A DNA stretch of 64,000 nt, from contig JACKEY010000007.1 in NCBI GenBank assembly GCA_020632755.1, positions 62,001 through 126,000 of the forward strand, in the 5' to 3' direction. Source of the stretch: Alphaproteobacteria bacterium (GTDB lineage Bacteria > Myxococcota_A > UBA796 > UBA2385). Position 1 is the first letter of the stretch. Every line of letters starts with the position of its first letter. The position numbers and the translations under genes are program-made. A model generated the notes under the pieces. The model was not told where the DNA came from and made no database searches. It saw only the letters and a program-made list of their open reading frames with translations. Positions 59,484 through 64,000 of the stretch are shown one piece after another.

Positions 59484-60833
59484 TCAGCCGCGCAGCGAGA
59501 AGGCGATGATCGCGGCCCCGACCAGGGCGATCACGGCGACGATGGCGACGATCTCGCCCAGTCCGAGCCGGCCGCGGCCGGCGGGGTGGGCGATCGGCGG
59601 GCGGCCCGGGCCGGCGCGATCGATCGCGTGGATCGGCTCGGTCCGGTCGGGGTCGAAGCCGACCGGCATCGTCACGTCGTCCGCCGGGTCCCCGGCGTCG
59701 GGGTCGCCGAGCGGGTCGCCGTGCTCGGCGTCGGGCAGCCGCTCGGCGGCGATCGGCACGGTGGGTTCTGCCCCGTCTTCCGGCTGCCACGGCGTGGACG
59801 CCGTCAGCCCGGACAGGGACGGGGCTTCGGTGGGGTCCCCTCCCACCACCGCCTGGGCGTCGGGGTCACCCGGATCGGGGACCGGCGTCGGCCGGGGCGA
59901 GGGGAGGGCGACCGAAGGCGGAGGAGCGGGCAGGTCCGTCGGGGCGGGCGGCGGAGGCTCCGGCAGGCTGCGCGGCGACATGCCGAGCTCGGCCAGGCGC
60001 TCGACCAGCCCCAGGCGGTCGGCGGGGCCGCGCAGGCTGCGTCGGAGCTCCGACAGGGAGCGGATCAGCTGGCCCCCGTCGGAGAAGCGCACGGCGGGAT
60101 CGTAGGCCAGCAGCCGTTCCAGCACGCGTCCCAGCGCCGGGTTGACCCGCGCGAGGGGGGTGATCCACGGGTCCACCCGGCCCTCGCGGCGCACCGACAG
60201 GTCGGACACCCCGCTGTAGAGCGGCGCCCCGCCGAGCAGGTGCACCAGCAGGGCGCCCAGGGCCCAGTGGTCGGCGCCGGGGCCGGCCGGCGCGCCCGCC
60301 AGGCACTCGGGCGGCGTCAGCTCCGGCGGAAGCTCTGCGTGGGGCCGACCGAAGCCCAGCAGGTGGATCCCGCCGCGCACGTCCAACACCACCTCGCGCG
60401 GGCTCAGGTGGCCGTGCACCACGGGCCCTTCGCCGCCGCGCAGCTGGGGCGCGCGCCGGCTGTGGGCGTGCCGCAGCACTTCCGCCAGCTCGACCGCGAT
60501 GTCGAGCACGGTGGCGGCGTCCAGCGCGATGTCGCCGCGCTGGTGGGCCTGCACCGCCGCGGTCAGCGGCAGGCCGTCGACCCAGCTGGTGACCAGGGCC
60601 CGCTCGCCGGTCCAGTGGCCCAGCACCGCCGGCACGCGCGGGTCGTCGAGGGCGGACAGCACGGCGTATTCGTGGGAGAGCCGGGCCGCGGCGGGCTCGT
60701 CCAGGGCCCGCCGGAGCGCGGCGAACCGCGGCGTCCGCGACCCCGCGACCCGCTCGGCCAGCCACAGCTCCTGGCCGGCGTCGATGGAGACACGCTCGAG
60801 CAGGGCGAAGGGACCGACACGCTGTGGGCTCAT
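59484..60833 (-). CDS. Ser/Thr protein-kinase-like protein (pseudokinase) with C-terminal TM
   Basis: The 449-residue protein has a kinase-fold domain (about 8-280), a long Pro/Asp-rich linker, and one C-terminal TM (about 425-445) followed by a short basic tail. The fold markers are there but the catalytic ones are not. The VAIK Lys is an ALR (L40-R41). The HRD loop is HGHLSPREV (so Asp becomes H142 and Asn becomes E147). DFG is GFG (G160). It is likely to bind rather than phosphorylate. This is Myxococcota-like, as they carry many such kinases. Its start at 60833 is close to the beginning of the domain. Confidence 0.82.
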   Translation of the reverse strand: MSPQRVGPFALLERVSIDAGQELWLAERVAGSRTPRFAALRRALDEPAAARLSHEYAVLSALDDPRVPAVLGHWTGERALVTSWVDGLPLTAAVQAHQRGDIALDAATVLDIAVELAEVLRHAHSRRAPQLRGGEGPVVHGHLSPREVVLDVRGGIHLLGFGRPHAELPPELTPPECLAGAPAGPGADHWALGALLVHLLGGAPLYSGVSDLSVRREGRVDPWITPLARVNPALGRVLERLLAYDPAVRFSDGGQLIRSLSELRRSLRGPADRLGLVERLAELGMSPRSLPEPPPPAPTDLPAPPPSVALPSPRPTPVPDPGDPDAQAVVGGDPTEAPSLSGLTASTPWQPEDGAEPTVPIAAERLPDAEHGDPLGDPDAGDPADDVTMPVGFDPDRTEPIHAIDRAGPGRPPIAHPAGRGRLGLGEIVAIVAVIALVGAAIIAFSLRG

Positions 60834-61046
60834 GGCCGTCGCTTAACGGTTGCCTTCGACGCCGACGACGGGCGAGGCGTGGAACGCCGTGCCACGACGG
60901 GTTAAAGGCGGGCGCCCCTGTGATCGGAACCCTTGCCGACACCGGGACACGACCCCACGCGGTCGCTCACGCGTGGATGACCTCCGTCGGCTCCGGCCCG
61001 TCCCGGCCGCACGTCCCGCAGCCCGCTCTCTCTCCCAGGACGCCCC

Positions 61047-61556
61047 ATGCCCGTCGACGCGAACGACTTTCGCAACGCCATGGGCCGGTTCGCCGCGGGC
61101 GTGACCGTCCTGACCTGCAGGACCGCCGACGGCGCCGACCACGGCATGACCGCCAGCGCCGTCTGCTCCGTGTCCAAGGACCCGCCGCTGCTGCTGGTCT
61201 GCGTGACCAAGGGCAACGCCACCGATCAGGTGCTGCAGACCGCCCACGGCTTCGCGCTGAACATCCTCGCCCGCGACCAGGTCGACCTCAGCAACCGGTT
61301 CGCCGGCTGGGGCGTCGATCCCGCGGCCGACCGGTTCGCCGGCCTCGCCCTCGACCGCGCCCCGCACACCGGCGCCGCCTGGCTGCCCGGCGCCGTCTGT
61401 CGCATCGACTGCGCTGTGCACGGCGTGCTCGACGGCGGCGACCACCACATCTACCTGGGCCGCCTCGAGGCCGTGGACGCCCCCGGCGACCGGACCGATC
61501 AGGACCCGCTGCTCTACTTCGCCGGCGCCTACCGCGCCGTGGGCGACACCCTCTGA
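61047..61556 (+). CDS. Flavin reductase-like domain protein
   Basis: The 169-residue protein matches the HpaC-type flavin reductase family: FRNAMGRFAAGVTVLTC (about 8-24), GMTASAVCSVSKDPPLLLVCV (about 33-53), FALNIL (about 70-75) and the late GDHHIYLGRLEAV (about 133-145). Such proteins reduce free FMN or FAD for a separate oxygenase. No matching monooxygenase is in the window. It is followed 118 bp on by the SDR gene. The 213-bp stretch upstream (60834-61046) shows no further gene or clear promoter. Confidence 0.87.
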   Translation: MPVDANDFRNAMGRFAAGVTVLTCRTADGADHGMTASAVCSVSKDPPLLLVCVTKGNATDQVLQTAHGFALNILARDQVDLSNRFAGWGVDPAADRFAGLALDRAPHTGAAWLPGAVCRIDCAVHGVLDGGDHHIYLGRLEAVDAPGDRTDQDPLLYFAGAYRAVGDTL

Positions 61557-61674
61557 CCCCTTGGCCGAAGCGGCGTCGCCAGGTCGGCCGACGCCGCGGG
61601 ACGGTCCCTCGACCTCCACGGCCCCGCTGCTTTCCACCCCTACCGGATCGCCGACCGTCCCATCGGAGAAGCAC

Positions 61675-62421
61675 ATGCCCAAGGCTCGCCACGCCGTCGT
61701 GACCGGAGGAGGTCGCGGCATCGGCGCCGCCACTGCCCGGCGGTTCAAGGAGCTCGGCTACCGCGTGACCCTCATGGCGCGCACGCGCTCGGAGATCGAG
61801 GGCCTCGCCGACGAGATCGGCGCCTACGCCGTCCGGATCGACGTGGGTGATCCCGCCAGCGTGGAAGCCGCCTTCATGGCCGCGGGCCCGGTGGACGTGC
61901 TGGTCAACAACGCCGGCATGGTGCGCCCCTCGCAGGTCACCAAGACCGACGTGCGCGTCTGGGAGGAACACCTCAAGGTCAACCTCACCGGCGCCTTCCT
62001 GTGCTCGCTCAAGGTGCTGCCCGGAATGATCTCGCGCCAGAAGGGCCGGATCATCAACGTCGCCGGCACCACCGGCCTGACCGGCGTGCCCGGCCTGGCC
62101 AGCCTGTGCGCCAGCAAGCACGGGCTCATCGGCTTCACCCGCGCCCTGGCGGCCGAGGTCGGCCACAAGGGCGTCACGGTCAACGCCGTCTGCCCCGGCT
62201 TCGTGGACACCCCCGCCACCCACGAGACGCTGACCACCCTGGCCGAGAAGACCGGCCAGGACGTCGCCGTCCTGCTGGCCTCGATCAAGGCCCGCAACCC
62301 CCAGGACCGCCTGTTCACCGTGGACGAGGTCGCCGAGACCATCACCTGGCTGGCCGGCACCGGCACCCAGGCGATCAACGGCAGCATCATCAACATGGAC
62401 GGCGGCGAGCTGGCCGGCTGA
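61675..62421 (+). CDS. Short-chain dehydrogenase fold lacking catalytic Ser and Tyr
   Basis: The 248-residue protein has the SDR cofactor motif TGGGRGIG (10-17), the NNAG block (78-81), and K148 of YxxxK. However, the Tyr is L144 in SLCASK and the Ser is G131 in NVAGTTG, at the correct 13-residue spacing. The adenine-binding and dimer regions, and the family end NMDGGE, look normal. So it may still bind NAD(P) but reduction is doubtful; it could be a decoy, a regulator or an enzyme with another mechanism. ATG 61675 is preceded by GGAGAAGC. Confidence 0.85.
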   Translation: MPKARHAVVTGGGRGIGAATARRFKELGYRVTLMARTRSEIEGLADEIGAYAVRIDVGDPASVEAAFMAAGPVDVLVNNAGMVRPSQVTKTDVRVWEEHLKVNLTGAFLCSLKVLPGMISRQKGRIINVAGTTGLTGVPGLASLCASKHGLIGFTRALAAEVGHKGVTVNAVCPGFVDTPATHETLTTLAEKTGQDVAVLLASIKARNPQDRLFTVDEVAETITWLAGTGTQAINGSIINMDGGELAG

Positions 62422-62440
62422 TCCCGCCGGCCCGACGCAC

Positions 62441-62475
62441 CACGCCCCCCGACGGTCGGACCGGCGGGGGGCGTG
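62441..62475. terminator. Bidirectional terminator hairpin
   Basis: An 11-bp perfect inverted repeat (CACGCCCCCCG / CGGGGGGCGTG) flanks a 13-base loop that itself holds a small hairpin. It lies between the convergent SDR and response-regulator genes. No T-tract. Confidence 0.6.
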
Positions 62476-62514
62476 CTGCGTCTCGGGAAGGGTCCTCCTC
62501 GGGACCCGACGCCA

Positions 62515-63210
62515 TCAGGGCTCGAAGCGGTAGCCCTTGCCGTGGATGGTCAGGATGTGCCGCGGGTCGGCGGGCTCTTCCTCGACCTTCTTGCGCAGCT
62601 TCAGGATCTGGTTGTCGACCGTGCGGGTCTGCATGGTCGGCGCGTAGCCCCAGACCTTCTCGAGCAGCTCTTCGCGCGTGACGTCCCGGCCGCGGTGGGC
62701 GATGAGGTAGGCCAGCACGCCCGCTTCGTGGGTCGTCAGGCGCTGCTCGGGGCCACCGTCGCGCACCAGGATCCGCCGGCGCAGGTCGACCTGCACCAGG
62801 CCGAACCGGAACTCGTCGGGGGTCTCGTTGGCGCCCTCGCGCGCGCGCAGGCGGGCGCGGACGCGGGCCAGCAGCTCGCGGAGCGAGAAGGGCTTCGGCA
62901 CGTAGTCGTCGGCGCCGAGCTCCAGGCCCTCGACCCGCTCGGCCTCGTCGCCCTTGGCCGTCAGCATGATGATCGGGATGTCGGCGTTGTGGGCCTTCAT
63001 CCGGCGGAGCGCCTCGAGGCCGTCGACGCCCGGGAGCATGATGTCGAGCAGCACCAGATCGGGCACCGCCGTCTGGTAGGCGGCGATCGCGGTCTCGGCG
63101 CGGTCGAACCGGGTCACGCGGTGACCGTCGTGCTCGAGCGCCTTCACGACGCCCAGGGCGATGGTGTCTTCGTCTTCGACGACGAACACATGGGCCGCAT
63201 CCATGTTCAT
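62515..63210 (-). CDS. OmpR-family response regulator
   Basis: The 231-residue protein has a receiver (about 1-125), phospho-acceptor D56 in LLDIMLPG, T in LTAKGD and K in PKPFS, and a C-terminal winged helix (about 135-230) with the DNA-contact block TVDNQILKLRKKV and IHGKGYRFEP. It controls transcription when phosphorylated by the partner kinase. ATG 63210 overlaps the stop of that kinase (ATGA), so the pair is translationally coupled with the kinase first. Confidence 0.93.
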   Translation of the reverse strand: MNMDAAHVFVVEDEDTIALGVVKALEHDGHRVTRFDRAETAIAAYQTAVPDLVLLDIMLPGVDGLEALRRMKAHNADIPIIMLTAKGDEAERVEGLELGADDYVPKPFSLRELLARVRARLRAREGANETPDEFRFGLVQVDLRRRILVRDGGPEQRLTTHEAGVLAYLIAHRGRDVTREELLEKVWGYAPTMQTRTVDNQILKLRKKVEEEPADPRHILTIHGKGYRFEP

Positions 63211-64000
63211 CTCGTCCTCCGTAGTCGGATGATGAAGCGGGCACCGCCAGCGATGCCTTCGCGGCACTCTACCTTGCCGCCGTGCTGCGCTACGGCTTCC
63301 GCCACGAAAGACAAGCCCAGGCCGTGGCCTCCGGCCTTGCCGCGGCCGTCCCCCTCGACGCGCGTGAACCGTCCGAACACCGCCTTGCGCATGTGCTCGG
63401 GCACGCCGATCCCGTTGTCCGCGACCTCGACCACCACCCACCGTGGCCCGGCGCCCACGCGCATCCGGCAGGTCCCCGGCCGATCCTCGCGCAGGTACTT
63501 CAGCGCGTTGTCGAGCAGGTTCGAGATGGCGTCACGGAGCAGCTGCCGGTCGCCGTTCACCGTCCCGGTCTCGGCGAGTTCGACGGTCAGGCGTGCGCCC
63601 CGCTGCTCGAAGCGCGGGGCCCAGACGTCGGCGAGGTGCTCGGCCATGGCGCGGATGTCGACGGGCTCGGCCTCGACGATCTCCGGGCGCTTGGCCTGCT
63701 TGAGCACCTCGTTGACCCGGTCCTCCATGCGGCTGACCTCGGAGATGATGCGCTGGGCGGTCTGCTCGAGCTCCTCGTGGGTCGTGACCATGCCCATCTC
63801 GATCATCTCGGCCATGACCTTCACGCCGGCCAGCGGCGTCTTCAGCTCGTGGCTGACCCGGTGCACGAAGCCCTGCTGGCGCTCCCACAGCTCGTGCTGC
63901 TGCCGGTCGGCGCGCAGCCGGGCGATGATGAGGAAGGCGGTGAGGACCAGCACCGTCGTCGACGACGCCACCATCAGGATGCGCGAGGTCGCGGCCGAGG
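63207..64000 (-). CDS. Sensor histidine kinase, N-terminus cut by window edge
   Basis: About 264 codons of the C-terminus are visible. There is the end of a TM helix, a short cytoplasmic helix, HisKA with the phospho-acceptor in RVSHELKTPL, the N-box NLLDNALKY, the G1 box DNGIG and the G2 box GHGLGLSFVAE, so catalysis looks complete. The domain has a long linker of E-E-L-E-Q-type helices (coiled coil) typical of these enzymes. The sensor part lies beyond 64000. It is the upstream partner of the response regulator. Confidence 0.9.
   Translation of the reverse strand, partial: SAATSRILMVASSTTVLVLTAFLIIARLRADRQQHELWERQQGFVHRVSHELKTPLAGVKVMAEMIEMGMVTTHEELEQTAQRIISEVSRMEDRVNEVLKQAKRPEIVEAEPVDIRAMAEHLADVWAPRFEQRGARLTVELAETGTVNGDRQLLRDAISNLLDNALKYLREDRPGTCRMRVGAGPRWVVVEVADNGIGVPEHMRKAVFGRFTRVEGDGRGKAGGHGLGLSFVAEAVAQHGGKVECREGIAGGARFIIRLRRTR

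Overview
This is a very GC-rich, gene-dense bacterial chromosome segment with about 57 protein genes, no rRNA or tRNA genes seen, and no intergenic gap over about 235 bp. The content points to Myxococcota or a close relative. The signs are many lipoproteins with D/T/S/G-rich linkers, DUF1501 and DUF1549/1588-type secreted proteins, a trypsin-like protease with a MYXO-CTERM-like tail, a Ser/Thr kinase-like protein, and a mix of antisense and overlapping gene neighbours. This placement is an inference from gene content, not from a phylogenetic marker.

Layout. 1-5.8 kb: a VWA lipoprotein cut by the window edge, a copper module (SCO plus PCuAC), a PGPGW membrane protein, NAD kinase and a lamin-tail lipoprotein. 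5.8-16.3 kb, all minus strand: an MMPL/RND exporter, an envelope protein, an RlmD-type 23S rRNA methyltransferase, a metallophosphoesterase, a small membrane protein with YceI, and a NorD-like VWA protein. 16.3-23.1 kb, plus strand: a trypsin-like protease, a polytopic membrane protein, an AidB-like acyl-CoA dehydrogenase and a secreted protein of unknown function. 23.2-29.5 kb, minus strand: two unknown proteins, a dihaem cytochrome c with a cytochrome c', an N-formylglutamate amidohydrolase-like protein, and a one-chain fusion of 2Fe-2S ferredoxin, FAD/NAD reductase and AlkB alkane hydroxylase. An AraC-type regulator is divergent from the fusion, with 21-bp-phased direct repeats between them.

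32.4-34.4 kb holds the most striking locus: a lipoprotein peroxiredoxin of the PrxQ/BCP type whose peroxidatic position is an in-frame TGA. The TGA is followed at the right distance by a hairpin very like the E. coli fdhF SECIS. I read it as a selenoprotein (U115, UX4C motif). A tandem thioredoxin-fold protein follows directly. 34.3-36.1 kb is an MsbA-like ABC exporter. 36.2-41.5 kb is a tightly overlapping five-gene operon in which two paralogous lipoproteins bracket a DUF1549/1588-like cytochrome lipoprotein, a Tat-exported DUF1501 protein and a small monohaem lipoprotein.

41.6-49.3 kb: a PRC-barrel protein, a lytic transglycosylase with a cysteine-less rhodanese, a Rieske protein, and a FIST sensor coupled to a hybrid histidine kinase that lacks its phospho-acceptor histidine. 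49.3-57.4 kb has core genes (rpmB, rbfA-truB, tsaE) mixed with acyl-CoA metabolism (enoyl-CoA hydratase, BKACE, a degenerate biotin-carboxylase-like protein), a DedA protein and a ComEA-like protein. 57.4-64 kb: bioD, an MBL hydrolase, a Ser/Thr pseudokinase, a flavin reductase, a short-chain dehydrogenase lacking its catalytic Ser and Tyr, and an OmpR-type two-component pair whose kinase runs off the window end.

A recurring theme is enzyme folds without catalytic residues: histidine kinase, Ser/Thr kinase, SDR, rhodanese and biotin carboxylase.
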